Shown here: in pieces, positions 38,691-47,115 of the stretch | Position numbering within the stretch: position 1 is the stretch's first letter | Layout: every line of letters starts with the position of its first letter | Virus record (IMG/VR): IMGVR_UViG_3300025949_001129 | Location: 1 to 50,892 of that record | Source: a virus | Direction: 5' to 3' (one strand) | Length of the DNA: 50,892 bases | Program-made: the position numbers and the translations under genes | The notes under the pieces: model-generated | Databases searched by the model: none | Told to the model about the DNA's origin: nothing | The model's input: only the letters and a program-made list of their open reading frames with translations

Positions 38691-39215
38691 GTGTCCAACG
38701 TCGTTATCGCTAACGCGAGCAAACCGCGGCGCGCGCATCGCGCCTCCATCGCGGCCGTCATCGACCTCACGGTCGCGTCCGGCCTCATCAACTCGGGCGA
38801 CCTGCTCTACAAGACGACGAACAAGGTCGCGTCGCTCAACACGCCGGGCGCCTCGAACGCCAACGCGGCCAACTGCGTCGGCGTCGCCAAGGGCATGTAC
38901 CCGTGGTCCGGTGGCGACGGCATCACGGTCGGCGTCCCGTCGAACGACCCGAACGCGCCGATGATCGAGATCTACGAGGACGGCGATCATCTGTTCAAGA
39001 CGACCGCCGCCGAGACGTACAACGCCTATGCGTTGGTGTACCTCGGCGCCGACGGCCGCACGATCTCGACCGTCGCGACCGGTTCCTCGGTCGGGTACGT
39101 CTCGCCGGACCAGCGTCAGTCCGACGGCACGGCCGTGCAGCCGCTCTCGCTCCCGATCACGGGCGCGGCCGGCGTCTCGATCTACATCCACATCACGCCG
39201 GCGCTGGCGAAGTAA
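38691..39215 (+). CDS. Head decoration-like protein
   Basis: A 174-residue protein between scaffold and capsid genes, the usual decoration (gpD-like) position. Beta-rich, starting with LTVASGLINSGDLLYKTTNK and containing GVAKGMYPWSGGDGITVGVP, typical of a small beta-tulip decoration protein that controls a single physicochemical site per hexamer. GTG 38691 has GGAGG upstream. Confidence 0.75.
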   Translation: MSNVVIANASKPRRAHRASIAAVIDLTVASGLINSGDLLYKTTNKVASLNTPGASNANAANCVGVAKGMYPWSGGDGITVGVPSNDPNAPMIEIYEDGDHLFKTTAAETYNAYALVYLGADGRTISTVATGSSVGYVSPDQRQSDGTAVQPLSLPITGAAGVSIYIHITPALAK

Positions 39216-39225
39216 GGAGGCCATC

Positions 39226-40386
39226 GTGGAACACGAAACGGATCTGACGCCGGCGCGTCGCAAGGCGGCTCTCAACGAGGCCGCCTTCCTCGGATCGACC
39301 CAGTCCTGGGACAAGACCTGGGTCAAGCAGTTCAAAGAGAAGTACGGCTACGATCCCGTCGAGGCGATCAACCAGGCCGGCTTCACGCTCGCGCGCGCGG
39401 CGCGGCAGCTCAGCGAGAAGTACAAGCTGGCCGAAGCGGTGACGCAGGACCAGATGTATGCGCTCGCGATCGGCCTCGTGCGCACCGACATCTCGTCCGC
39501 GTACCGGACGGTGCCGACGGTCTATCGCCAACTGGCGATGATCCTGCCGTCGACGAAGGCCGAGGAGTCGTACTTCCCGCTCTTCGAAGGCGACGTGCCG
39601 ACGCCGGTGCAGGACACCGAGGCGCTGCCGGAAGACCGCGCGGGCGGCATCCAGTCGCGGATCCGCAACTACAAGTTCGGTAAGATCAAGGCGTTCAGCA
39701 ACATGGCCGCCGACGACGATCAGACCGGCGCGCTCCGTCGCTGGGGCCAGGGCGGCGGCGAAAAGATGGCCTACGCGGAAGAGCAGTGGTGGGCGGCGCG
39801 CTTCCTGTACGCCTACGTCGCGGGCTCGATCCGCTCGGCCGGCGGCATCATCCCGTCGATGTGCGTCGCCGGGCAGGCCTCGGCCACGTACGGGGGACCG
39901 GCGTGCACCGCGGGTGCGGTCACGCGCGACAACCTGCTCAACCTGTTCACCGCGGCGGACTACGTGACCGACGCGAGCGACAATCTGGCGCTCGTCGAAG
40001 TCAACGCGGGTCTGTTCGCCAACGCCGACAAGCCGACGGTGAACATGCTCCTCAACTCCAAGAAGAACCCGAACACCACGTCGGCCTCGGCCAACGTGAC
40101 GCCGGGCACGTACGCCGCGAACCCGCTCTACGGGCTGTTCGCGCCGTTCTTCTCGCGGTTCCTCACCCGCCTGGGCGGCACGAACGCCCTCTCGGGCTCG
40201 GGCAACCCGTGGGCCCTGGGCGAGGCCGGCAAGATGGGTGCCTTCCAGGAGCGTTCGCCGCTCCAGGTCAGCGTCGAATCGCCGGTCAGCGGTCCCTCGT
40301 GGGAAGCGGACATCACGCGCGTCAAGTACCTGCGCCGCTTCGGCGCCGGCGTCGTCGCGCCGGAGTTCGCTCTCCGCGGCAACTAA
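39226..40386 (+). CDS. Major capsid protein (HK97-like fold)
   Basis: A 386-residue coat protein starting at GTG with AAGGAGG. Position after decoration and before head-tail genes, abundance-style codons and a dedicated terminator support the call. Segments such as YRQLAMILPSTKAEESYFPL, KIKAFSNMAADDDQTGALRR and FAPFFSRFLTRLGG fit E-loop, spine helix and P domain of HK97-fold capsid proteins, but the exact family is not named. Confidence 0.85.
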   Translation: MEHETDLTPARRKAALNEAAFLGSTQSWDKTWVKQFKEKYGYDPVEAINQAGFTLARAARQLSEKYKLAEAVTQDQMYALAIGLVRTDISSAYRTVPTVYRQLAMILPSTKAEESYFPLFEGDVPTPVQDTEALPEDRAGGIQSRIRNYKFGKIKAFSNMAADDDQTGALRRWGQGGGEKMAYAEEQWWAARFLYAYVAGSIRSAGGIIPSMCVAGQASATYGGPACTAGAVTRDNLLNLFTAADYVTDASDNLALVEVNAGLFANADKPTVNMLLNSKKNPNTTSASANVTPGTYAANPLYGLFAPFFSRFLTRLGGTNALSGSGNPWALGEAGKMGAFQERSPLQVSVESPVSGPSWEADITRVKYLRRFGAGVVAPEFALRGN

Positions 40387-40409
40387 CCGTCCAGCGGGGT
40401 TGGGCGATC

Positions 40410-40440
40410 GGGACTCGCGCTTCGGCGCGGGTCCCTTTTT
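40410..40440 (+). terminator. Rho-independent terminator after the capsid gene
   Basis: An 11-bp stem (GGGAC-T-CGCGC with GCGCG-G-GTCCC, one T-G) closed by a TTCG tetraloop and followed by five T. It would stop most capsid mRNA and leaves the next genes to a new promoter; the late motif starts six bases further on. Confidence 0.88.
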
Positions 40441-40445
40441 CGTTA

Positions 40446-40457
40446 GGTCGGACACGC
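40446..40457 (+). promoter_or_regulatory. Late motif, copy 4 (after terminator)
   Basis: GGTCGGACACGC preceded by GTTA, 50 bases before ATG 40496 and six bases after the capsid terminator. Its position right after a terminator is the strongest reason to read this motif as a promoter element. Confidence 0.65.
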
Positions 40458-40495
40458 TAGCCGCGCGCGCTCGACGGAGCGTCCAAGCCGCAGGC

Positions 40496-41248
40496 ATGAG
40501 CGAATCTGCAAACCCGACCAAGCGGCCTGCGAAGAAGAGCGCCGCGAAGAAGGCCGCGTCGACCAAGGCCGCGCCGTCCGCGAAGAAGGCCCGTGCGCAG
40601 CGCGCGCAGGTGGCGCCGCCGGCAGCGACCGAGCCGTTTCTGCCGCCGGTCGCCGAGGCCGCCGAGGCCGCCGCCGTCTCGGCCGACGCGCCGGCCGTGC
40701 CGAGCATCGAGCAGCCGTCCGCGGCCGCTCCCGAGCCGCAGGAAGCCGCCGCGTCGGCCGTCGTGCCGAACGCGGTGCAGCGCATCCAGGACGCCCTGAT
40801 GACGCCGCCCGACGAGCGCGGGAAGAAGCCGATCGTCCAGGAGGGCGTGGCGATCATCGCCGAGCGCAAGATCCTCTCGAGCGATGAGCCGCGCACGCTG
40901 CTCGATCGCCTCGCGCCAGTCTCGAAGCGCCTCGAGGCGAGCATCTGGTACGACCGCCCGGTTTTCGAATGGTGCCTCGATCCGACGGCGTTCCGGCACC
41001 GGTTCACGCGCTGGTATCCCGAGAAGCACGTCCTCGTCGACGTCTTCGAGAGCATCACGCCGCGCGTCCGGTCCGAGGTCGAGGACAAGATCGCGAAGAT
41101 CATCGCCGAGAACGAGCGGCGCGAGGCGCGCGGGCACGAGCCGATCGGCTACCTGCCGATGGTGCGCGGCGTGACGACGCCGGACGAGGACTTCGACCGC
41201 GCCATCCGCGGCGAGCAGGTCGGCGTGGCTGAGGCCGCCGCGGTATGA
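40496..41248 (+). CDS. Structural protein, Lys/Ala-rich N-terminus
   Basis: A 250-residue protein. N-terminal 80 residues are low-complexity Lys/Ala/Pro (KKSAAKKAASTKAAPSAKKA), probably disordered; the remainder is folded (FEWCLDPTAFRHRFTRWYPE, SEVEDKIAKIIAENERRE). It may be a head completion or DNA-condensing internal protein. No family recognised. Confidence 0.65.
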   Translation: MSESANPTKRPAKKSAAKKAASTKAAPSAKKARAQRAQVAPPAATEPFLPPVAEAAEAAAVSADAPAVPSIEQPSAAAPEPQEAAASAVVPNAVQRIQDALMTPPDERGKKPIVQEGVAIIAERKILSSDEPRTLLDRLAPVSKRLEASIWYDRPVFEWCLDPTAFRHRFTRWYPEKHVLVDVFESITPRVRSEVEDKIAKIIAENERREARGHEPIGYLPMVRGVTTPDEDFDRAIRGEQVGVAEAAAV

Positions 41249-41400
41249 GCGAGGCCACGAAGGAACTGGTCTGCGATCAGTGCGGGTACGACCGCGCGAC
41301 GTCGGCGCGCGGCCTGACGATGCACAAGATCCGCTCGCACGAGCCCGGCGGCAAGTGGACGACGCGGCCGCGCAAGGCCGAACCCGTCGAGGCGACCTAA
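41245..41400 (+). CDS. C2H2 zinc-finger micro-protein
   Basis: A 51-residue protein: CDQCGYDRATSARGLTMHKI followed by RSH is a textbook C2H2 finger with C-x2-C-x12-H-x4-H. Eukaryotic-like single fingers are known in phages; DNA binding is likely. ATGA overlap. Confidence 0.7.
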   Translation: MSEATKELVCDQCGYDRATSARGLTMHKIRSHEPGGKWTTRPRKAEPVEAT

Positions 41401-41401
41401 C

Positions 41402-42046
41402 GTGGCCGTCACGCTCGCGCAGTTGCGCACGCAGATCGCCGACCGCCCGCAGATGTGGCCGCCGATGGTGCAGCCGCCCGATCTCATCGGGCAGGCCGAC
41501 GGCGTCGCGACGATCTTCAGCCTGCGCTTCGAGAACTTCATCCCGGGCACGCTGACGATCTACACGACCCCGAAGCCCACGAGCGACACGCCGGCGGCCT
41601 GGACGGCCGTCAATCCCAACTCCTACGCGGTCGGCGTTCCGAATCCGGGTCCCGATTCGACCGGCGCGACGAACGCGCTCATCACCTTCAACGCGGCGCC
41701 GACGTCGGGGCTTCTCGTCGGATCACGGAGTCAGGTCGTCGCGTTCTCGGACACCGAGCTCACGGATCTGCGCACCGCCGCGGTCGCGCGCTACGGCGCC
41801 GACGACGAGCTGGTCCGCAAGGCCGTCCAGTTCAACGCGATCGACATGATCCTGATGGATCAGGAGCGCCTGACGGTGCTGACCGAAAGCACGTACAAGC
41901 GCGATCCGCAAGCGTTCCTGAACGGCCTCATCAAGCTCAAAGCGGCGTTGCGCACCGACCTCGAGGGCATGCCGGTGCCGGGTACGACGACGCCGGCGGC
42001 CGCGATTGCGATCTCGTCGCCGCGGCGCTACGGGCCGATGCGATGA
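41402..42046 (+). CDS. Head-tail connector-like protein
   Basis: A 214-residue protein between capsid and minor head genes. N-terminal beta-rich domain (VATIFSLRFENFIPGTLTIY) then a helical bundle (DTELTDLRTAAVARYGADDE) of the sort found in gp6-like connectors. Starts at GTG two bases after the previous stop. The assignment is by position and secondary structure only. Confidence 0.55.
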   Translation: MAVTLAQLRTQIADRPQMWPPMVQPPDLIGQADGVATIFSLRFENFIPGTLTIYTTPKPTSDTPAAWTAVNPNSYAVGVPNPGPDSTGATNALITFNAAPTSGLLVGSRSQVVAFSDTELTDLRTAAVARYGADDELVRKAVQFNAIDMILMDQERLTVLTESTYKRDPQAFLNGLIKLKAALRTDLEGMPVPGTTTPAAAIAISSPRRYGPMR

Positions 42047-42372
42047 TCCGCCTAACCGATCTGGGGCGCCTCGTCGCGCGAACCGAGAAGGGCTGGCGGC
42101 TCGTTGAGACCGTGGCCGAGGCCGACGGGCTCGAGCTGCTCTGTCCGAAGTGCTGGACGGCGAACGCGGGCCCGGTCGGGACGCATCACGTCCTGTGCTG
42201 GTCGCCGTCAGTCCCGCTCGATGTCGCGCCTGGCCCCGGCCGCTGGAACCTCGTCGGAACGACGATCGACGATCTGAGTCTCGTCGCCGGGTCGTCGTCC
42301 GTCGCGCTGCAAGGCGATTGCAACGCTCACTTCTTCGTGAAGGCGGGCGAGATCGAGCTGCTGCCGTCGTGA
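42043..42372 (+). CDS. Conserved hypothetical protein (DUF6527-like)
   Basis: A 109-residue protein with CPKCWTANAGPVGTHHVLCW, GPGRWNLVGTTIDDLSL and a final SSVALQGDCNAHFFVKAGEI. These blocks resemble a small phage family with two Cys pairs and His, probably zinc-stabilised. ATGA overlap. Confidence 0.6.
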   Translation: MIRLTDLGRLVARTEKGWRLVETVAEADGLELLCPKCWTANAGPVGTHHVLCWSPSVPLDVAPGPGRWNLVGTTIDDLSLVAGSSSVALQGDCNAHFFVKAGEIELLPS

Positions 42373-42388
42373 TCTGGGGCAGCGGGGC

Positions 42389-43327
42389 ATGCACGACGTG
42401 ATTGTCTCTCTCGGCGGTTCGACCCTGAGCGAGGCGCGCACGTGCGCGCACCGGTTCCTCGAGCGCAGCGGCAGCGCGAGGTCATTCGACGACCCCGGTC
42501 GGAAGCGCAACGTGCCGGCCGCCGCGCTGGCGCTGGGCCGCGCGCGCACGCGCCACAAGGTCCGGGGAACAAGCGAACTCCGCGCCCGCGTGCAGGCTGT
42601 CCTCGACGCGTGGCGCTTGGAAGTACTCTCGGCCGTCGGAATCCGCGAAGACGACGCCGGCGACGCTGCCGCGACGGCGGCGACCGCCCAGGCGCTCCTG
42701 TCGCGTATCGATCGCGCGCTCGGGCTCCTGGATCCGAACAAGCTGGCCATCGAGATCACGGCCATCCAGAAGCAGCTCTACGAACTCGGCCTGAAGTCGG
42801 CCGCCGCCGAGGTGGGTCTATCGTTCGACCTGCCGCCCGAGGGCGCGATTGTCGCGATGCAGCACGCCAATCTCGTCTTCGCTCGCCAGGTCGTCCAGCG
42901 GCAGATGATCGCGATCCGAGCGGCCCTCGTCGCCGGTCTCGAAGCCGGCGATGGCGTGAGCGAGATCGGCGACCGGATCCGCGACGTCTTCGACGACGGG
43001 ATGCACATCATCGGCGCCGACGGCGCGGTCGCGCGCGTGATCCCCGCCGACGCCTGGATCGAGCAGGTCGCGCGCACCGAGGTCTCGCGCGCGATGAACG
43101 CGGCCATCTTCGATGTCTACCGCGCGGTCGGCGTCGAGCAAGTGATGTGGGTGGCGGCCGAGGACGAGCGCACGTGTCCGCTCTGCGACGAGGCCGACGG
43201 GTGCGTCGTGGCGATCGGCCAGCCGTTCCCGGGCGTCGAGGTCGAGAACTCTCCCGGCCACGTTTCATGCCGGTGCACCACCGTCTCCGTCGGCTACGCT
43301 GGAGGTTCCGATGCCGCTGCCGCCTAG
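42389..43327 (+). CDS. Minor head protein, SPP1 gp7 / Mu F-like
   Basis: A 312-residue head morphogenesis protein. The C-terminal 100 residues are diagnostic: VARTEVSRAMNAAIFDVYRA, MWVAAEDERTCPLCDEADG and SPGHVSCRCTTVSV. In other phages this gene follows portal; here it is placed after the capsid gene. The N-terminal 200 residues are helical. It aids DNA ejection and head completion. Confidence 0.9.
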   Translation: MHDVIVSLGGSTLSEARTCAHRFLERSGSARSFDDPGRKRNVPAAALALGRARTRHKVRGTSELRARVQAVLDAWRLEVLSAVGIREDDAGDAAATAATAQALLSRIDRALGLLDPNKLAIEITAIQKQLYELGLKSAAAEVGLSFDLPPEGAIVAMQHANLVFARQVVQRQMIAIRAALVAGLEAGDGVSEIGDRIRDVFDDGMHIIGADGAVARVIPADAWIEQVARTEVSRAMNAAIFDVYRAVGVEQVMWVAAEDERTCPLCDEADGCVVAIGQPFPGVEVENSPGHVSCRCTTVSVGYAGGSDAAAA

Positions 43328-43655
43328 GACCGGCCGCTGGCCGATGAGCGAAGGGGCCGCGCAGACCGGCTACTTCACCGTGGGCGCGGGCGACGCGATC
43401 ACGGGCAATCTCGTCACGACGGGGCCGTATCTCGGGCGCGTCGTCACAGGCGCCGGCCAGATCCAGGTCCAGAACTCGCCCGCCGCGCCGGCCATCATCG
43501 CCGACGCCGTCCTCCGGCTGCCGGTCGACTGCGGCGCGCGACCGCGCGGCATCGTGACGAACATCCGGACGGGCGAAGCCTTCCAGATAATCGACACGCA
43601 GACGTTCGATGATGCGATCGAGGTCGCGGTCAAAGTCATCTCGAGCAGTTCGTGA
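43311..43655 (+). CDS. Small beta-rich head-tail protein
   Basis: A 114-residue protein whose ATG (GGAGG upstream) lies inside the end of the minor head gene. Predominantly beta (GRVVTGAGQIQVQNSPAAPA, ARPRGIVTNIRTGEAFQIID). Position suggests a stopper or adaptor; no family match. Confidence 0.6.
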   Translation: MPLPPRTGRWPMSEGAAQTGYFTVGAGDAITGNLVTTGPYLGRVVTGAGQIQVQNSPAAPAIIADAVLRLPVDCGARPRGIVTNIRTGEAFQIIDTQTFDDAIEVAVKVISSSS

Positions 43656-44167
43656 TCTCCGCCCGGCTGAAGAACGCCCAGGCCCTGCTGGAACGTCTCA
43701 AGTCGCAGGTCTCCCGCCTGAGGGACATGTCCGAGCCGCTGCAAGCGGCTGGGCTCGTTGTCCGCGACGCGGCCGTCATGCGCTTCAAGAACCAGGGCGG
43801 CGATCAGCGGTGGGCGCCAAACAAGCGCGGCGGCCACACCGGCATCGACTCCGGCCGGCTGATGTCATCGATCCAAGTCTCGCCGCTCGCCGCCAACTCC
43901 GTCGTCGTCGGGACGAACGTCTTCTACGCGCGCTGGTTCCAGGAAGGCACGGGCGTCTATGCCGGCCATTCCGCCTGGACCGTGACGCCCAACGGCAAGA
44001 AGGCCCTGGCGTTCATGGCCGGCGGCGTCTCGCTCGTCCGCCGCTCGGTGACGATTCCCGGCCAGCCCGCGCGCCCGTTCCTAGTCATCACGGACACGGA
44101 GCGTTCGAAGATCAAGGCGATCTTCCAACACTGGTTCATGCTCAATCCGAATACGGGCGCGACCTAA
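43652..44167 (+). CDS. Phage virion morphogenesis protein (gpG/HK97 gp10-like)
   Basis: A 171-residue protein: MRFKNQGGDQRWAPNKRGGH, VVVGTNVFYARWFQEGTGVY and IPGQPARPFLVITDTERSKI are typical of the Phage_tail_S/virion morphogenesis family (tail completion). Starts at GTG overlapping the preceding stop. Confidence 0.88.
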   Translation: MISARLKNAQALLERLKSQVSRLRDMSEPLQAAGLVVRDAAVMRFKNQGGDQRWAPNKRGGHTGIDSGRLMSSIQVSPLAANSVVVGTNVFYARWFQEGTGVYAGHSAWTVTPNGKKALAFMAGGVSLVRRSVTIPGQPARPFLVITDTERSKIKAIFQHWFMLNPNTGAT

Positions 44168-44640
44168 TGCCGGTGCCGACCGGCGTCGACCCGTGGCCTT
44201 CGCAAGAGGCGTACATCTACGACAAGATCTTCGCGCTGACGCAGAACGGCGGCCCGCTCGCCGCCTTCAAGAACGTCGAGAAGATCGCGCCGCCCGAGAA
44301 GGGCCGGTTTCCGTGCGCGGGCGTGATGTTCACGCACTTCGAGGAGCCGCCCGAGGCCACGCGCCAGCACCAGGTCATCTGCTACTACGACATCGTGGTC
44401 CAACTGCAGTCCGCTTCGGACGGCCAGGCGGACACGGGCGCACGAGCGCTTGAGGCCCTCGCCGCATACATCAGCGTGATCTCTCCGCTCTTCCGGACGG
44501 ACCCGACCCTGGGCGGCCTCGCCCAGACGTCGCGATTCAGCCGGTTCGAGCGAGTCCCGCTGCGGACGGAGACCGGAACGGCCGTGACGGCCGTGATGGC
44601 CTACTGGCAGCTCCGGACCGAGACACCGGTCAGATTCTAG
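44167..44640 (+). CDS. Tail terminator-like protein
   Basis: A 157-residue protein just before the tail genes. Alternating structure (YDIVVQLQSASDGQADTGAR, RALEALAAYISVISPLFRTD) and its location fit the tail terminator (lambda U-like). Identification is positional. Confidence 0.65.
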   Translation: MPVPTGVDPWPSQEAYIYDKIFALTQNGGPLAAFKNVEKIAPPEKGRFPCAGVMFTHFEEPPEATRQHQVICYYDIVVQLQSASDGQADTGARALEALAAYISVISPLFRTDPTLGGLAQTSRFSRFERVPLRTETGTAVTAVMAYWQLRTETPVRF

Positions 44641-44655
44641 CGAGCGAGGTAGACC

Positions 44656-45114
44656 ATGCGAATCCGATTTCAACCGCGCTTCGGCACCCAGGACATCGAG
44701 ATCCGCGACGTTCCCGCGGAGCTGGTGCGCTGGCACGCGGGGGACGAACACGACGTTCCCGACGACGTAGCCAAGACGATCTTCTCGTGTGGCGGCGACT
44801 TCGTCGACGCGACCACGGGCAAGAACCCGCTCTACTCGTGCGCCGCCTGCGGCGAGACGTGCGATCAGACGCAGGTGGTCGACCCCTCGTCGCTCACGTC
44901 CTACGACCTGGTCGACGCCAACGGCCGCGCGCTCTGCCCGACCGACTACCTCGTCGTCCACCCGGAGCTCGAGGGCGTCTTCCGCCACGTCGGCTTCGAC
45001 AAGGCCATCTTCCCGGTCGCGCAAGCGCGCCGCGATGCCGCCGCGCGCAAGGCCACCCCGGCCGCGCCGCCGCCGGCCAACGATTCCACCAGCACCGCGA
45101 ACCGGGAGGGCTAA
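44656..45114 (+). CDS. Hypothetical tail-region protein with zinc site
   Basis: A 152-residue protein. Cys residues in SCAACGETC with one further Cys form a zinc ribbon in the middle; the end is Ala/Pro disordered. Immediately before the tail tube gene. Unknown function. Confidence 0.6.
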   Translation: MRIRFQPRFGTQDIEIRDVPAELVRWHAGDEHDVPDDVAKTIFSCGGDFVDATTGKNPLYSCAACGETCDQTQVVDPSSLTSYDLVDANGRALCPTDYLVVHPELEGVFRHVGFDKAIFPVAQARRDAAARKATPAAPPPANDSTSTANREG

Positions 45115-45117
45115 GTC

Positions 45118-46353
45118 ATGGCCGCAGCACCGAGTGGCGAACTCGTATCCGTAGGCATCGGCAAGGAAACGACGCCGGGCGTCGCCGCCACGTCCACCGT
45201 CTTCCTGATCCCCTCGTCCTCGCAGTTCGCGGGCACGAACGAAACGATGCCGCGGCCGGGCGCCCGCGCGCGCGTCGGCCAGACCGAGGAGATGATCGGT
45301 CTCTTCACCGGTACCGGGACGATGAACGTCGAGTTCGACCCCGACACCGCCGGTGCGATCCTGCTGCTCACGTGCGGGGCGGAGTCGATCGCCGCGAACG
45401 CCGCGAATCCCTCGGCCCTGGCGGTCACCACGACCAACGCCGGCGGCGCGACGCCGATCGGCTGGGGCCCGATGACGCCGACGGCCATGACGAACATCGT
45501 CAAGGGTCAGTCGCTCACGGTCGACACGGCCGGCCAGGTCGAGACCGTCGTGGTGAAGGCCATCTCGTCGACGCAGTTCTGGGCGTACTTCACCAAGACG
45601 CACGCCAACGGCGTCTCGATCTCGAACGCGGCGGTCGTCCTGGCACAGGACCACACCTTCACGCTGGCCTCGCCGCGCAAGACCTTCACGACCCAGATCA
45701 ACGAGATCGTGGCGGCCCGCAACTGCCTCGGAACGCAGATGTCGAAGCTGAGCCTCAAGCTCACGCCGCAGGCGATTCTCGAAGCCGCGATGTCCTGCGA
45801 GTACAACAGCGAAGCGCACGTCGGCTCGGTGACGTCGCCGTCGTATTCGGTGCTCAATGCGCTCTCGTTCATCACCGCTGGATCCGGCGTGACGATGAAC
45901 GGCGTCGCGATCGATTCGTCGGTGCAGGGCTTCGGGTTCGACATCGACCTGGGCCTCATCAAGACGTATCCGAAGTACGGCAACGGCCGTCTGCGCCAGT
46001 GCCCGCTGCCGGAAACGCAGACGATCGCCGCGGCCACGATGGACCTGGCCTTCGAAACCGAGACCATGCGCCAGCAGTTCTGGGGCATCCCGGGCGCGAC
46101 CGGTCCGCAGTCCAACGTCCTCTCGGCGCCGTTCGTCTTCACCCTCAACTCGGACGACATGGTTAATACGGCCGTGCCGTACTCGCTGAAGGTCATCATC
46201 CCGCGCGGCCGGATCACGGCCGGGCCGGTCAAGCACACGGCGAAGGACTACCTCAAGCAGTCCGTCTCGATCAAGTGCGCCGAGTCGGTCAACGGTGCGG
46301 GCGACGACATCAAGTTCATCCTCACCAACGCCAGCTCGGCGGCGTCGTTCTAA
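45118..46353 (+). CDS. Major tail tube protein
   Basis: A 411-residue protein. GIGKETTPGVAATSTVFLIP and VGQTEEMIGLFTGTGTMNVE are typical of tail tube proteins built on an N-terminal beta-sandwich with an Ig-like insertion; length suggests an added domain. Followed, as usual, by the G/GT chaperone pair and the tape measure. Confidence 0.9.
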   Translation: MAAAPSGELVSVGIGKETTPGVAATSTVFLIPSSSQFAGTNETMPRPGARARVGQTEEMIGLFTGTGTMNVEFDPDTAGAILLLTCGAESIAANAANPSALAVTTTNAGGATPIGWGPMTPTAMTNIVKGQSLTVDTAGQVETVVVKAISSTQFWAYFTKTHANGVSISNAAVVLAQDHTFTLASPRKTFTTQINEIVAARNCLGTQMSKLSLKLTPQAILEAAMSCEYNSEAHVGSVTSPSYSVLNALSFITAGSGVTMNGVAIDSSVQGFGFDIDLGLIKTYPKYGNGRLRQCPLPETQTIAAATMDLAFETETMRQQFWGIPGATGPQSNVLSAPFVFTLNSDDMVNTAVPYSLKVIIPRGRITAGPVKHTAKDYLKQSVSIKCAESVNGAGDDIKFILTNASSAASF

Positions 46354-46922
46354 TGGCGAGTGCAGCGCGCCGCAGGGCGGCAGGCTCCAAAGGAACGACG
46401 GCCGCTCCCGAGCCGGAGACGCCGGTCGGCAAACGCGTCGCGGCCAAGAACACGGCCGGCGACCAGGCCAAGGTCCTGATGCCCGAACGCGTCACCTTCG
46501 AGGTGGCGCGCGGCGAGGAGAAGATCCGCATCACGGTGCCGACGCAGTTCACGATCGGCCAGATCGTCAGCCAGCGCGTCTACGACGATCTCAACGCCTT
46601 CGCGCACCTGGTGCTGGTCGAGGCGAACAACGTCGCGCCGCCCGAGGTGGTGGAGCGGCCGGCGCTGATGTTCGAAGAGCACAACGCTGGCTATCTCGAG
46701 GTCGCGCTGCTCAAGGGCGGCGTCGCCGCCATGACGCGCCAGCTCGCGCAGGCGGTGGGGACGATCGTCGATCCGGAGACCGGCGAGACGGCCCGTCCGC
46801 TGATGTCCGACCTGCAGCAGTTGTCCAGCAAGGACACGCTGATGCTCGGATGCTGGTTCTTCCGCCGGTGGCTGCAAGTGAAGGGCCGCGAAAAAAACGC
46901 ACTGAGGGCGGTGCCGGGCTAG
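46353..46922 (+). CDS. Tail assembly chaperone (G-like)
   Basis: A 189-residue protein, ATG sharing its A with the previous stop. N-terminal Lys/Ala disordered part, then FTIGQIVSQRVYDDLNAFAH and helical C-terminus. It overlaps the T-type extension, which is fused by frameshift at 46892-46898. Confidence 0.85.
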   Translation: MASAARRRAAGSKGTTAAPEPETPVGKRVAAKNTAGDQAKVLMPERVTFEVARGEEKIRITVPTQFTIGQIVSQRVYDDLNAFAHLVLVEANNVAPPEVVERPALMFEEHNAGYLEVALLKGGVAAMTRQLAQAVGTIVDPETGETARPLMSDLQQLSSKDTLMLGCWFFRRWLQVKGREKNALRAVPG

Positions 46923-47113
46923 CTTCAGTCTACGCCGCCCTATCCTACGCGTTCGGGTGGACCCCGGACACCATCGAGCGATTGACGATCGAGCAGGCGG
47001 AACTGTTCATCGAGTTGGCTCGTGATGAGCGCGAGGCCGACGCCAAAGTGAAGGCGCACGAGATGGAAGAGCTCTTCGTCGGCATCCTCAAAGCGGCCGG
47101 GATGGTCCGCTAG
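46353..47113 (+). CDS. Tail assembly chaperone GT fusion by -1 frameshift
   Basis: The slippery heptamer A AAA AAC (46892-46898) is in the correct phase in the G-like gene. Ribosomes slipping back one base continue to the stop at 47113, adding about 70 residues (SVYAALSYAFGWTPDTIERL, FIELARDEREADAKVKAHEM). This is the conserved G/GT arrangement that times tail tube polymerisation on the tape measure. The coordinates span both frames. Confidence 0.88.
46892..46898 (+). other. -1 ribosomal frameshift site
   Basis: AAAAAAC, read A AAA AAC in the zero frame, 21 bases before the zero-frame stop; a classical X XXY YYZ heptamer. Confidence 0.88.
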
Positions 47114-47115
47114 CG

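Noticed and set aside
39193-41103. Long open frame antisense to capsid and following genes
   Set aside because: Same mirror effect; it crosses a terminator and several well-supported genes.
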